A stretch of 64,000 bases of DNA from Spirochaetales bacterium (GTDB lineage Bacteria > Spirochaetota > Spirochaetia > CADAEX01). The notes beneath the pieces were generated by a model. The model had not been told where the DNA came from, ran no database searches, and saw only the letters and a list, made by a program, of their open reading frames with translations. Of the stretch, positions 34,801-43,242 are shown piece after piece (within the stretch, counting starts at the first letter, position 1; each line of letters begins with the position of its first letter). The stretch is taken from positions 1 to 64,000 of the forward strand of contig JACKPD010000003.1 in NCBI GenBank assembly GCA_024233785.1. Direction: 5' to 3'. The position numbers and the translations under genes are program-made.

Positions 34801-34932
34801 CTCTACATGTCAGGTTATACCGCTGATATAATTGCTCATCATGGTATAATGGATGAGGATCTCCATTTCGTGCAGAAGCCATTTACCAGGGAAATCCTCA
34901 CTTCGAAAGTGAGGGAAGTTCTGGATAAATGA
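31864..34932 (+). CDS. Hybrid histidine kinase with periplasmic binding-protein sensor
   Basis: 1022 residues. Signal/helix at about 20-38, then an ABC-type substrate-binding domain (about 42-335: ILILNSYHQGEDWSDNEI, FAGVNGY, GLLLEGREHG), a membrane helix (about 355-378), two PAS domains (about 390-640), HisKA with GGVAHDFNNMLSVILGYTE, HATPase (NARDAI, GTGLGLATVYGI) and a C-terminal receiver (VEDEP, phospho-Asp in LITDVVMPEMNG, KPF). It senses a small ligand outside the membrane and phosphorylates its own receiver; no separate output regulator is adjacent. The exact start among ATG 31864/31867 is unsure. Confidence 0.93.
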   Translation: MMILTKRPSGTARRPCHLIPASLVLMIIVFFPGNPAYAEEAHPQILILNSYHQGEDWSDNEIAGILPALKKVYPFLVPSIENLDSKRFPGTTHLLFLKKYLIEKYQGTHFDLIMVLDDSALNLMLQYKKELFPGVPVVFAGVNGYKPEILAEREMTGVVEFQDIKGTLDLALQIHPETKTVMAVHDYTSSGLALRDEMETEEASFPENLSIKYSGDGTIEELAAQLRELPKNSIVLLLTYVTDKSVRTFTREESTRIISSASPVPVYAMHETRLGYGIVGGLLLEGREHGRQAAALALRILDGEKVSSIPVERSLSRTVFDYTVLSRFGIKLNSLPADSVIMNHPETVWDRNKAILIPGFFIFGLLMVFLGFLIALVLRMRRSEEALYKSERQLYTLVDSLGEGVILQDASEEILLWNSTAAEIFNLETEEIVGRKATNREWNSIHEDGTPFPVQDHPSLHTLRTGEPCSGVIMGVWRNEDDRKWIKINTRPLFLKGEDKPYAALISFSDITENRLADEKLRQSHEKFLTILESIDATIYVADMDTYEILFMNKNMTETFGRDMTGEICYKVFRGEKEPCACCTNSQLLDKQGNPAGVIVWQDKNPITGKFFTNHDRAIEWIDGRIVRLQIATELTEYRKMEEQLRQAQKMESVGRLAGGVAHDFNNMLSVILGYTEYAMEQIDPESQIFNPLQEIHKAARHSAHLTRQLLGFARKQAIIPRVLDLNDTVEGMINMLRRLIGEDINLTWLPGKDLWPVKMDPSQIDQMLANLCVNARDAISGVGKLCIETSTVSLSKVFCDENSGCIPGDYVLITVRDDGCGMDQQTLDNLFEPFFTTKNIGKGTGLGLATVYGIVKQNEGFINVVSEPDKGTTFSIFIPRYQSLIPISQNNSSAISSSQGEETILLVEDEPAILEMTSVMLELSGYTILPASTPLQALQKAREYSGEIHLLITDVVMPEMNGKELAGKLFTQYPGLKTLYMSGYTADIIAHHGIMDEDLHFVQKPFTREILTSKVREVLDK

Positions 34933-34968
34933 GCATTTAAAATTGCCATATTTAATTCTTCAACATTA

Positions 34969-35586
34969 CTAATTGTAGATACCGTTTTTAAGAACGTTAA
35001 GGAAAAACTCCCAGTTTGCGATGTAGTCCTGTTTAAGGGCATTTAAATCATTGACATAATCCAGCTCTACAAGAAAGTCATACCTGGTCTTAAGCAGCAG
35101 CCACATAAGGAGGTCAAATATCCGGTCCTTGTCATATCTTAGATTTGACCCGTCAATATTTCCAAAGATGGTCATAAACTGCGAATTAAAGATGTTTCTG
35201 ACTTCTTTCTCTATTTCGACATCATGTATTTTATATGTTTTTACTATCATTTTCACATATTCAGGATGATCAATATAAAAATTTATGGCAATGTCTGAAA
35301 TTATTTTAAACCGGTCAAGGATATCGGCAGGCAGTTCTTTATCCATGCCGTCGACTTTGTTCCTGAGATAGTTATAGAGTTTTTCATAGGTGTGCTTAAC
35401 AATAAATATATAAAGGTCCTTTTTTGATTCAGTATACTCATAAAGACCCCCTTTAGATATTCCGGCTTTTTTAACAATATTGTCGGTGGTGCTTTTTTCA
35501 TAACCGTTTTCACAGAATTCCTCTATGCAGGCAGATATTATCCTCTCTTTTTTTGTTTCAGGCAGGTTTTCAAAGGTTTTTTTCAC
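34969..35586 (-). CDS. TetR/AcrR-family transcription regulator
   Basis: 205 residues. N-terminal helix-turn-helix (RIISACIEEFCENGYEKSTTDNIVKKAGISKGGLYEYTESK, about 14-55), then a helical ligand-binding domain. GTG start with AGAGG at about 7 bases. It lies just downstream of the symporter operon, whose promoter region carries two TetR-style palindromes, so it probably controls that transporter. Confidence 0.9.
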   Translation of the reverse strand: MKKTFENLPETKKERIISACIEEFCENGYEKSTTDNIVKKAGISKGGLYEYTESKKDLYIFIVKHTYEKLYNYLRNKVDGMDKELPADILDRFKIISDIAINFYIDHPEYVKMIVKTYKIHDVEIEKEVRNIFNSQFMTIFGNIDGSNLRYDKDRIFDLLMWLLLKTRYDFLVELDYVNDLNALKQDYIANWEFFLNVLKNGIYN

Positions 35587-35610
35587 GGCACAGCCTCTTA
35601 ATTTTTAATT

Positions 35611-35624
35611 TGAATGAAAATTCA
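35611..35624. promoter_or_regulatory. Palindrome TGAAT-N4-ATTCA before the TetR-family gene
   Basis: Located 25 bases upstream of the GTG, downstream of a weak promoter (TTTTCA-N17-TATTAT on the minus strand). It fits an autoregulatory site, but its sequence differs from the ACCGA-N4-TCGGT sites before the symporter operon. Confidence 0.35.
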
Positions 35625-35718
35625 TGCTAATATAATAGTTTTGTTTTGGATTTTTGAAAAGATTTGATTTTTTATTTTTAAAAGAAGAACATTATAAATC
35701 CGGCATGTTTACTGAACA

Positions 35719-35762
35719 GGGCAGATTCAGGCGCCTTGACCTGTCTCTGCCCTGCCTTTTTT
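35719..35762 (+). terminator. Strong hairpin between TetR gene and symporter
   Basis: CAGGGCAGA ... TCTGCCCTG with an inner CAGG/CCTG stem. A T-run follows on the plus strand, whereas the symporter is on the minus strand, where no T-run follows. It may stop antisense transcription or mark the 3' end of the symporter mRNA by structure alone. Confidence 0.5.
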
Positions 35763-35777
35763 CATTTATTAATCTGC

Positions 35778-37355
35778 TCAGCACCCTTTAAAAGATTTTT
35801 CAACAGTCTCCTGGTTCTCAACCTTTGTAATCAGGCTGACGCCAATCGTAAAGATTATTGAAACCGGAAGCGCTATTACCAGAGGGTCCACAAAAGGCCA
35901 CATTCCTCCCAGGATTGTATTCCGCCCTATAAGAAGCTTTGAAATACCGAAGACCGCAGCTTCTTTTCCATGCAGGAAGAGAAAACAGAATACAGTAGTT
36001 GAAACTCCTGAGACAATTCCTGCTATCGCCCCTTTTCTTGTAAGCCGTTTCCAGTAAAGAGCTGCTGTATACGGGGCAAGAAAGCTTGAGGCCATAAGGC
36101 CGAAAAAGATCGCGGTAGCCTGCGCGATTATACCCGGGCCCATTTTAATACCGAGGAAAACTGTCGCCAGAATACTTATGGCAATACCAATTTTCGTAAT
36201 AACTATTTCCCTGTTTTTATTATCCTTGAACCTCGGGATAATGTCTCTTCCAACAGCTGTCCCGATTGTATGGAACTGCGAGCTTAATGTCGACATGCCC
36301 GCCGAAAGAATAACAAGCATAAATATATAACCGAACCACACCGGCATGGCTTCTTTCACAAATATGGGAATTACCTTGTCCTGGTTGCCTTCAGCCATCT
36401 GGACAGCAAGTTTTCCGAAATTTTCAATAAAATACACATTTGAAAGTGACCCGATTATAAAAGCAGTACCGGTTGTAGCAAGAATAAAAAGCCCTCCGAC
36501 AGCAACAGCCCTGTTAAGTTCTTTATTGCTCTTAACAGTCATATACCTGACAACAAGCTGCGGCTGAGCCAGCACACCGATACCTACGCCGAGGACCAGA
36601 GATGAATATATTATCCACCATAAAGGGGTATTAAGGGCAGGGGAAGCTGTCCATCCGGCATGACCTATTTTCGCGAATCCTTCAGGGATTTTTGAGGCAA
36701 GCGCTGTAAGAGAGGTATGAGCTTCTGTAATACCGCCGAGTTTAAAGTAAACAAAAATCAGCAGAAATATCATTCCGAAAAACATGAGGCTGCCCTGCAG
36801 CGCGTCCGTGTACATAACACCTTTAAGTCCGCCCATAATTACATAAGCCGCGACAAGAATAGTAAAAATTGAAAGCGCGTAAATGTAGGGCATGCCGAGC
36901 AGTCCTTCAATCAGCCTTGATGCGCCGATAAGAACGGCTGCGGCATAAAGGGGCATAAAGACAAAAATTATTATACCCGCGAACCTCTGTATAAAAATAC
37001 TGTCAAGCCGCTTTCCCAATAATTCAGGGAAGGTGTGGGCATCAAGATTAAGCCCCATGCGCCTTGTTTTCTTGCCGTAAAAAACAAAAGCGATGAATAT
37101 TCCGACCCCTATATTGCAGACAGTCAGCCACAGCATACTCATCCCGAAAAAAGAAGCAGCTCCGCCGAACCCTACAATTGCGGAAGTTGATATGAAAGTC
37201 GCGCCGTAGGACATTGCCATAATATAGGGATGAATATTTCTTCCGCCAACCATATAGTCAAGGCTGTTTTTTGTGTGGGAAAAACCCAGATAGCCAAGGT
37301 AAGAAATAACTGAAAGATAAACTACAATTATTGTAATCAGCCAGAACATATTCAT
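35778..37355 (-). CDS. Sodium:solute symporter (SSS family)
   Basis: 525 residues with about 13 membrane helices. Family features: SYLGYLGFSHTKNSLDYMVGGR near the N-terminus, SYGATFISTSAIVGFGGAA, and GGLKGVMYTDALQGSLMF. It imports an organic solute with Na+; closeness to acetate or proline members cannot be settled by eye. The ATG overlaps the stop of the small partner gene by four bases and has GGGGAGG upstream. Confidence 0.93.
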   Translation of the reverse strand: MNMFWLITIIVVYLSVISYLGYLGFSHTKNSLDYMVGGRNIHPYIMAMSYGATFISTSAIVGFGGAASFFGMSMLWLTVCNIGVGIFIAFVFYGKKTRRMGLNLDAHTFPELLGKRLDSIFIQRFAGIIIFVFMPLYAAAVLIGASRLIEGLLGMPYIYALSIFTILVAAYVIMGGLKGVMYTDALQGSLMFFGMIFLLIFVYFKLGGITEAHTSLTALASKIPEGFAKIGHAGWTASPALNTPLWWIIYSSLVLGVGIGVLAQPQLVVRYMTVKSNKELNRAVAVGGLFILATTGTAFIIGSLSNVYFIENFGKLAVQMAEGNQDKVIPIFVKEAMPVWFGYIFMLVILSAGMSTLSSQFHTIGTAVGRDIIPRFKDNKNREIVITKIGIAISILATVFLGIKMGPGIIAQATAIFFGLMASSFLAPYTAALYWKRLTRKGAIAGIVSGVSTTVFCFLFLHGKEAAVFGISKLLIGRNTILGGMWPFVDPLVIALPVSIIFTIGVSLITKVENQETVEKSFKGC

Positions 37356-37549
37356 ACGGCCCCTCCCCCTGATATTTCTTCATCAATTTCAATCTCGGTT
37401 TTCAGCCATTTTTTTTCTTCCTCATTTTCTTCCGCGCTGATATCCCCCTCTTTATTCCAGTTGACTATGCCGTAAATAATGCATACACCAGCTGACAGAA
37501 AAACCAGGGAATAAGCAAGAAAAACTGAAAAATCTGCAAATCCGCCCAA
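37352..37549 (-). CDS. Symporter small accessory membrane protein
   Basis: 65 residues: one membrane helix (about 6-28, FSVFLAYSLVFLSAGVCIIYGIV) and an acidic cytoplasmic tail. Tiny one-helix proteins of this layout are regularly encoded directly before SSS symporters and coupled to them. TTG start with AAGGGGG at about 6 bases. Confidence 0.8.
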   Translation of the reverse strand: MGGFADFSVFLAYSLVFLSAGVCIIYGIVNWNKEGDISAEENEEEKKWLKTEIEIDEEISGGGAV

Positions 37550-37572
37550 TGTAGACCCCCTTTTTACAATAC

Positions 37573-37641
37573 ACCGACCAACCGGTCGCTTTATGCTTAA
37601 AAAATTCTCCCTGTTTTCAGGGAGTTACCGACTAATCGGTC
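37573..37641. promoter_or_regulatory. Two TetR-style operators flanking a hairpin, symporter promoter region
   Basis: Site A CGACC-AACC-GGTCG (37575-37588) and site B ACCGA-CTAA-TCGGT (37627-37640) are 52 bases apart centre to centre, five helical turns. Between them is CTCCCTG-TTTT-CAGGGAG (37607-37624), a perfect 7-base hairpin. ACCGAC-type palindromes are typical of TetR-family regulators, and one is encoded 2 kb away, downstream of the same operon. Confidence 0.6.
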
Positions 37642-37728
37642 AGGTTATGTTATATTCTTTTTTTCCACTGGTCAATCACTTTTTTTATCCGCTGCCGGGC
37701 CGCGGGGAGAGAAGTTTTTCTCCGCAGC

Positions 37729-39030
37729 CTACCCTGCTGAAACAACCGGGAAATCATTTATGTCTGTCGTATACCTGGGGGAAAGCCTCTGCCGCCTCAT
37801 CTGCCACTTAAGGGTTCCGGTTCCGCGGGAAAGGCTTGAAAGGGTATTTCTGCCGTACCTGAAGTTTATTTCGCTGACTGCCTGCTGCAGTTTTTTCCTT
37901 TCGCCGCTTTCATTTATCTCCTCAAACAGCTCCTTCTGCATTTTATCAGTTGATGCGATATCTGTAAGAATTACCCCTGCACGTTTATAGTTATAGCCGC
38001 TGCTGTATATCTCTTTCATAAGGGCGCATGAGGCCTTTATTATATCCGGTGTATAGGAAACCGGGGATGGAAAGAGAAAACTCCTGCCGGCGCTGTAGTA
38101 TTTCTCCCCTTCCCTGTGTCTGTCCGTTTCAAGCACAACAGTTACGGCTCCCGCTGATGATGACTGTCTGTAAAGTTTTTCCGATGCTCCTGTCGCATAG
38201 TCGGAAACAGCCTCAAGAAGCTCTTCAAGTGATGTTACAGGGCGGCCGAACTGCCTCGAGGATATGATCGCTTTTTTTCCGGAAGAAGGGTCTTCAGGAT
38301 TCACCTGCTTCTCCCCGTTAAGCTCCAGCAGTGTTCTGTAGCCGGTAAGGGTCATCTTTTTCTTTACCCACCAGGGATCCAGAAGGGAAAAAGCGTATGC
38401 CGTGTGTATTCCCCTTTCCCTTAAAAAGAGCGAGTACCGCATCCCTATTCCCCAGACATCCTCCACAGCAACTGCTTTAAGAGAAGGGATTCTGTTTTCA
38501 TTATCAATGATATAGAGATGCTCCATCTCCCCCTTATTGTTTTTTTTCGCAAGCCGGCTGGCTGCCTTTGCAAGGGTTTTTGTGGATGATATACCTACCG
38601 ATACCGGTATCCCGGTATATCGGGTGACCTTTTCCCTTACTTCCCTGCCGTAAGAGGCGATTTTATGAGGGTCCGCTCCCAGCCTGAACGGCACCTCAAT
38701 AAACGCCTCATCAATCGAGTATGTCTCAATCGAAGGGGCAAGTTCGCCAAGGGCCATGATGACACGCCTTGAAATATCAGCGTAAAGTGTGTAATTGGAT
38801 GAAAAAACCGCGGCGCCGCAGGATTCAATAAGCTGTTTTTGCTGAAAAAGGGGAAGCCCCCTTTTAAGGCCGGCTTTTTTTGCCTCAGAAGACGCCGCGA
38901 CTATACAGCTGTCGTTGTTCGACAGTACAATTACAGGCCTGTTTTTAAGATCGGGCCTGAAAAGTTTTTCGCATGATGCGTAGAAACTGTTGCAGTCGAC
39001 AAGCGCTATAAGGGTATCTCTCTTTTCCAT
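37729..39030 (-). CDS. umuC: Y-family DNA polymerase V catalytic subunit-like
   Basis: 433 residues. Motifs IALVDCNSFYASCE (catalytic Asp 12 in this motif), SNNDSCIVAAS and SYSTDEAF-like YSIDEAFIEV carry the metal-binding acids. Helix-hairpin-helix and little-finger domains follow. It copies damaged DNA when activated by processed UmuD and RecA. AGGG box before the ATG. It follows umuD by 13 bases. Confidence 0.95.
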   Translation of the reverse strand: MEKRDTLIALVDCNSFYASCEKLFRPDLKNRPVIVLSNNDSCIVAASSEAKKAGLKRGLPLFQQKQLIESCGAAVFSSNYTLYADISRRVIMALGELAPSIETYSIDEAFIEVPFRLGADPHKIASYGREVREKVTRYTGIPVSVGISSTKTLAKAASRLAKKNNKGEMEHLYIIDNENRIPSLKAVAVEDVWGIGMRYSLFLRERGIHTAYAFSLLDPWWVKKKMTLTGYRTLLELNGEKQVNPEDPSSGKKAIISSRQFGRPVTSLEELLEAVSDYATGASEKLYRQSSSAGAVTVVLETDRHREGEKYYSAGRSFLFPSPVSYTPDIIKASCALMKEIYSSGYNYKRAGVILTDIASTDKMQKELFEEINESGERKKLQQAVSEINFRYGRNTLSSLSRGTGTLKWQMRRQRLSPRYTTDINDFPVVSAG

Positions 39031-39043
39031 TGTCTTTACCCTG

Positions 39044-39487
39044 CTACAGTTTCCTTATTACCCTTGTAGCGGTTCCCCAGTATTCAAAACTGCTTTCCGC
39101 TGTAAGCCGTATCGCCTTGTAGGAAGGGTTTGCAGGAACAAGGAAGGACTCTCCCCCCTTTTTGACAAACTGCTTCAATGTAAAACGTCCCTCAAGACAG
39201 CATACGATCACTCTTCCGCTCTGAAGGGGTTTGCTCCTGTCGACAACAACAAGGTCTCCGCTGAGTATATGGAGCCCTTCCATGGAATCTCCTTTAACAA
39301 AAAAACAGTATGAGGAAGAGGGGCGGTCAATAATATATGTGTTGAAATCAATTTCCGCATCAGCGTATCCTTCAGCGGGAGACGGGAATCCGCATTTAAT
39401 AAGATCGTTAAAAAGCCATATACGGGGCGAATTCCCGGAACCTTGATCCTGTAAAACTGATATTTTTTGAAGATTTATGCTGTCCAC
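39044..39487 (-). CDS. umuD: UmuD/LexA-type self-cleaving S24 peptidase
   Basis: 147 residues from the GTG. Cleavage site Cys-Gly at 32-33 in KCGFPSPA, catalytic Ser 68 in KGDSMEG and Lys 105 in RFTLKQF; their 37-residue spacing equals that of E. coli UmuD (S60/K97). No N-terminal helix-turn-helix, so not a repressor. The ATG at 39493 lies directly after the -10 box and would not be on the message; the GTG falls at the expected start base, so a leaderless GTG is preferred. Confidence 0.92.
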   Translation of the reverse strand: MDSINLQKISVLQDQGSGNSPRIWLFNDLIKCGFPSPAEGYADAEIDFNTYIIDRPSSSYCFFVKGDSMEGLHILSGDLVVVDRSKPLQSGRVIVCCLEGRFTLKQFVKKGGESFLVPANPSYKAIRLTAESSFEYWGTATRVIRKL

Positions 39488-39489
39488 AG

Positions 39490-39522
39490 ACATATACTAT
39501 ACATATGTTAAGTATATGTCAA
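39490..39522 (-). promoter_or_regulatory. umuDC promoter with nested palindromes
   Basis: TTGACA (39522-39517), spacer 17 and TAGTAT (39499-39494). Perfect arms ACATATAC (39490-39497) and GTATATGT (39512-39519), plus a central ACATATGT (39501-39508), span the promoter. They would suit a damage-response repressor, but do not match the CTGT-N8-ACAG or GAAC-N4-GTTC boxes. Confidence 0.6.
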
Positions 39523-39530
39523 TACATCTT

Positions 39531-40145
39531 TTACATTTTGAGTAAATCTGCCCTTGTAAGCTTTTTGCCGGAAGGGGTAAAGAAGAGATTGTCCTTCATT
39601 ACATTTTCAACAGTCTTCATCCGGTCGTATTTTAACTGATAATTATATTTTTTTAAAAAAATCAGCAGAAGCTCGGATGCTGCAACAGCATCAGAATATG
39701 CTGAATGCATGAGAGGGTTTTTGATATCGAAATGGCGGGTAAGATACTCAAGGCTCCTTGAAGGCAGTGAAGGAAGTATTTCCCGTGCGATTTTCAATGT
39801 ACAGAAGCCTGGAAACGCGGATATATCCACTCCGAACGGAGAAAACTCATTCCTCAGAAAACCCATATCAAACTCGGAGTTATGGGCAGCCATATATGTC
39901 CCGTCAATAAATTCAAGGATATCGCATGCTATTTCCGGGAAACAGGGGGCGCCTTTAACCATACTTTCAGATATCCCGTGTACATGGGTCGGTCCTACTT
40001 CCCTTTGAGGATTTACAAGCGTTTCAAAGGAACCTAGAAATTTACCGTCTTCATCAATCTTTATTATACCTATCTCAACGATCCTGTCATTTTTTAATGG
40101 CGAAAAACCTGTCGTTTCAACATCAATTATTGAAAAATAATTCAA
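39531..40145 (-). CDS. DnaQ-like 3'-5' exonuclease (DEDDh)
   Basis: 204 residues. ExoI FSIIDVETTGF (Asp 8, Glu 10), ExoII AHNSEFDMGFL (Asp about 93) and ExoIII HSAYSDA (His and Asp about 147 and 152) give the complete DEDDh set. It resembles DNA polymerase III epsilon but stands beside umuDC, so proofreading or repair during damage synthesis is a possible role (inference). No partner-binding tail typical of epsilon is obvious. Confidence 0.9.
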   Translation of the reverse strand: MNYFSIIDVETTGFSPLKNDRIVEIGIIKIDEDGKFLGSFETLVNPQREVGPTHVHGISESMVKGAPCFPEIACDILEFIDGTYMAAHNSEFDMGFLRNEFSPFGVDISAFPGFCTLKIAREILPSLPSRSLEYLTRHFDIKNPLMHSAYSDAVAASELLLIFLKKYNYQLKYDRMKTVENVMKDNLFFTPSGKKLTRADLLKM

Positions 40146-40247
40146 TTCGTTTATACCTCTGCCTTGCTTTTTCTGCTGTCCTCTTCAAGATACCAATAAT
40201 TGTTAAAAAATTATATTACAAAAAGATATCGGCTTTACAAAAATAGT

Positions 40248-41603
40248 TTATTCCTCATAAAAATGGAACAACATTTTACCGCGCTGCTTTGCACAATACA
40301 TTGCTGAATCTGCTTTTTTAAGAAGATCGGAAATTGACGTTCCATCTTCAGGATAGATTGATATCCCGATACTTACCCCGAGGCTGATTAAAAGCCCCTG
40401 CAGATTCAGAGGCTGTGAAATGCTGTTTATAATCTTATCGGCAATTTTTTCTATGTTATCCCTGGAGTCCACATCATGAAGTATTACAACAAACTCATCT
40501 CCTCCGTGCCTGCAGACTATATCTGATTTTCTTAATGAGTCCTTTATCCGGGTAGATGTTTCAATAAGGACCTTGTCTCCGGTCTTGTGCCCGTAAGTGT
40601 CGTTTACCTTTTTGAAATCATCAAGATCGAGGAAAAGTATGCCGAGTATCCTGTTCTTCCTGTATGAAAGATTTAAAAGCTGCTGTGATACAATCCTGAA
40701 CAGCCTCCTGTTGGCAAGCCCGGTTAGGGGATCATAAAGCGCATAATACTGCATTGTCCTGTTTGACAGCAGAAGGATAAGAAAAGAAAGGGTTAAAAAC
40801 ATGGCAATCGTTATGCCGCCGATTCTGGCAAACAGAATCTTCCTTTCTGATTCAGGATCGCTCCACCCGCCGGCCGGGACAGCGCCAAGCACCCATGAAT
40901 CATCTCCCAGCTGTACGGTAAGTATTACAGGATCATTATTGAATATTTCTTCCTTCCCGAAAAAAACATCTCCGCATTCACCCGAACCGTCTCTTCCGCT
41001 GAGGGCAATCTCAATCCCTGATGCATTGTCCTTAAGTCCTGAATTCTCATAAACACAGTCAGCATTTATAACAATACTTGCAAGTCCCCAGTATTCTGTT
41101 TTTTCCGTATCCCTGTAGATTGGTATTCTTCCGATAAAGCCTGTTCCGCCCTGTACAAGGCTTACAGGCCCGGCAAGAGTTTTGCGCTTTAATTCCATCA
41201 CTTTGAGAACTGAATCCCGCTGTTCCTCGTTTTCAAGATATGAGAGGCCTATTGCCTTCTTATTTTCTTCATATGGACTTACATAGGTAATAACATTTCC
41301 CGGCGCTAACGCGATATTTCTGATTGAATTGGATTCCTGAAGAACAAATTCAGCCAGACGGTCCATTTCACTTTTTTTAAAGTCCTGATTTACTGCTATG
41401 CTTGCAATAAGACCGTAGGTAAGGTTGAGATTTGTGTTAATTATGCTTTCAAGCTTTACTCTTACAATATTCGCTTTTTCCGCGGTAAGGACCCTGAGGA
41501 CAGCCCTGTTTTCTTTTATAACCAGTCTCACATAGTATTCTGACAACAGGACCAAAGCGGATAAAAACAATATTGTAATAGCTATTATGTATCTTCTTTT
41601 CAT
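40248..41603 (-). CDS. CHASE-domain diguanylate cyclase (GGDEF)
   Basis: 451 residues. Helix 5-25, an extracytoplasmic CHASE-like sensor (about 60-230: IGLSYLENEEQRDSVL, GPVSLVQGGTGFIGRIPIY), second helix about 258-280 and a GGDEF domain (about 290-450) with the intact active site HGGDEFVVI, so it should make cyclic di-GMP. An inhibitory RxxD lies five residues before the motif only if R-K-S-D is counted. AT-rich upstream, without a clear Shine-Dalgarno. Confidence 0.92.
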   Translation of the reverse strand: MKRRYIIAITILFLSALVLLSEYYVRLVIKENRAVLRVLTAEKANIVRVKLESIINTNLNLTYGLIASIAVNQDFKKSEMDRLAEFVLQESNSIRNIALAPGNVITYVSPYEENKKAIGLSYLENEEQRDSVLKVMELKRKTLAGPVSLVQGGTGFIGRIPIYRDTEKTEYWGLASIVINADCVYENSGLKDNASGIEIALSGRDGSGECGDVFFGKEEIFNNDPVILTVQLGDDSWVLGAVPAGGWSDPESERKILFARIGGITIAMFLTLSFLILLLSNRTMQYYALYDPLTGLANRRLFRIVSQQLLNLSYRKNRILGILFLDLDDFKKVNDTYGHKTGDKVLIETSTRIKDSLRKSDIVCRHGGDEFVVILHDVDSRDNIEKIADKIINSISQPLNLQGLLISLGVSIGISIYPEDGTSISDLLKKADSAMYCAKQRGKMLFHFYEE

Positions 41604-41647
41604 ATGTTACTTTATTAAATTCGATATAATAATTTTATAGACCCTGA

Positions 41648-43072
41648 TTACTCAGAGTCCCGGTTAATTTTATAATTTTCCCCATACTTAACAATTTCCA
41701 CGCTTTTTATTCCAGCTTTTTCAAGTTCCTTTTTAAGGTTATCCTGAGCATCAGGTTCACCGTGAACAAGAAAAACCTTTTTTAATTTCTTTAAATCAAG
41801 GCGCGATACATAATCCCTGATTTCATTGTAATCCGCATGCGCGCTGAATGCGTTCAGCGACTCGACCCGTGCCCTTAAAACAAGTGTATCACCGAATATT
41901 TTTATTCTGCTGGTTTTTTCCTGTATCCTTCTTCCCAGTGTGTGCTGCGCCATATAACCGACTATGAGGATTGTGTTTTCAGGTTTTTCAACTGTCTGTA
42001 TCAGGTGATGCCTTATCCGCCCTGCCTCGCACATGCCGTCCGCGGAAATTATTATAGCCGGCCCTTTGACATCGTTTATGCTTTTTGATTCCTCAACGCT
42101 TGACGTATACCTGAGGGAGTTGAACCCGAAAGGATTTTGATGGTGCTTTATAAAAGCCTCATTGGTTTCAGCATCATAGCATTCAGGATGTATTCTGAAA
42201 ATTGCAGTAGCGTTAGTTGCCATAGGACTATCCACAAAAATCGGCATTTCAGGGATTTCTTTTCTGTCCAGAAGAAGGTGAAGATGATAGATAATTTCCT
42301 GTGTCCTCTCAATCGCGAACGCGGGAATAACTACCTTGCCCCCTTTCTCCGCAGTCTCCCTTATAATCTCACCAAGTTTCTTCTCCGCATCAAAATCACT
42401 ATCGTGGAGCCGGTCGCCGTAAGTGCTTTCAATTACAAGATAATCAGGATCAGGTATAATTTCGGGGTCCCTGATAATAGGTTTGTTGTTTCTTCCGAGA
42501 TCGCCTGATGATGCAAATATTATCTCTTTTCCATCTTTATCCTTTATCCTGAAAACTGCTACTGAGGAACCGAGGATATGACCCGCATCATAAAAGGTAA
42601 GTTCAACTTCAGGGGTCAGAAGTATTGGCCTTTTATATGAAACAGTAACAAACTGGTTTCCTGTTTTTATAACATCTTCCTCATCATAAATAACTTCTCC
42701 GCTGAACTGGGTTCCGTTCTTCAATGCTTTTTTCCTGAGATATTCAATATCTCTCGCCTGAATATGGGCGCTGTCCATCATAATCAGTGAGGCAAGGTCC
42801 CGCGTCGCGGGAGTTGCGTATATATTTCCTGAATATCCGTTTTTAGCAAGAACCGGGAGCATTCCGCTGTGGTCAAAATGGGCATGGGTCAGAACTACCG
42901 CGTCCACATCTTTTATATCTTTTGCTATAGCCCTGTTTCTTTCCTCTGACTCCTGCCTTTTGCCCTGATAGGCCCCGCAGTCAATCTGAACAACAGATCC
43001 GTTAACTTCGAGATAGTGGCGTGATCCTGTAACTTCCTGGGCAGCCCCTCTTGAATAAAAATTAATTTCCAT
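41648..43072 (-). CDS. Metallo-beta-lactamase / beta-CASP RNA-processing exonuclease family protein
   Basis: 474 residues. Zinc motif THAHFDHSGMLP (about 63-74), then GHILGSS, SSGDLGR and a beta-CASP domain with SADGMCEAGR and a late HADYNEI. Related to CPSF-73/YSH1-like nucleases, so RNA 3' processing or turnover is likely. ATG at 43072 has AAGGAG at 7 bases; the in-frame start at 43093 is not supported. Confidence 0.92.
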   Translation of the reverse strand: MEINFYSRGAAQEVTGSRHYLEVNGSVVQIDCGAYQGKRQESEERNRAIAKDIKDVDAVVLTHAHFDHSGMLPVLAKNGYSGNIYATPATRDLASLIMMDSAHIQARDIEYLRKKALKNGTQFSGEVIYDEEDVIKTGNQFVTVSYKRPILLTPEVELTFYDAGHILGSSVAVFRIKDKDGKEIIFASSGDLGRNNKPIIRDPEIIPDPDYLVIESTYGDRLHDSDFDAEKKLGEIIRETAEKGGKVVIPAFAIERTQEIIYHLHLLLDRKEIPEMPIFVDSPMATNATAIFRIHPECYDAETNEAFIKHHQNPFGFNSLRYTSSVEESKSINDVKGPAIIISADGMCEAGRIRHHLIQTVEKPENTILIVGYMAQHTLGRRIQEKTSRIKIFGDTLVLRARVESLNAFSAHADYNEIRDYVSRLDLKKLKKVFLVHGEPDAQDNLKKELEKAGIKSVEIVKYGENYKINRDSE

Positions 43073-43124
43073 AATCAGCTCCTTGCGGCTCAAATATGCG
43101 TGAATAACCGGACACTCTGGGTGC

Positions 43125-43161
43125 GGTAAAACCTGATTATAATTCAGTTTGAAGTTTTACC
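43125..43161. repeat. 8-base inverted repeat upstream of the beta-CASP gene
   Basis: GGTAAAAC (43125-43132) and GTTTTACC (43154-43161) enclose a TATAAT on the minus strand; an operator around a promoter is possible. The rest of 43073-43242 shows nothing else clear. Confidence 0.35.
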
Positions 43162-43242
43162 TCTTTTATTCTAAATCCGAATACGCCTTTATGGCAAACA
43201 GTAATTCCTGTAATTGCGTTTTTGTAAACATTTCCTGCCGAT

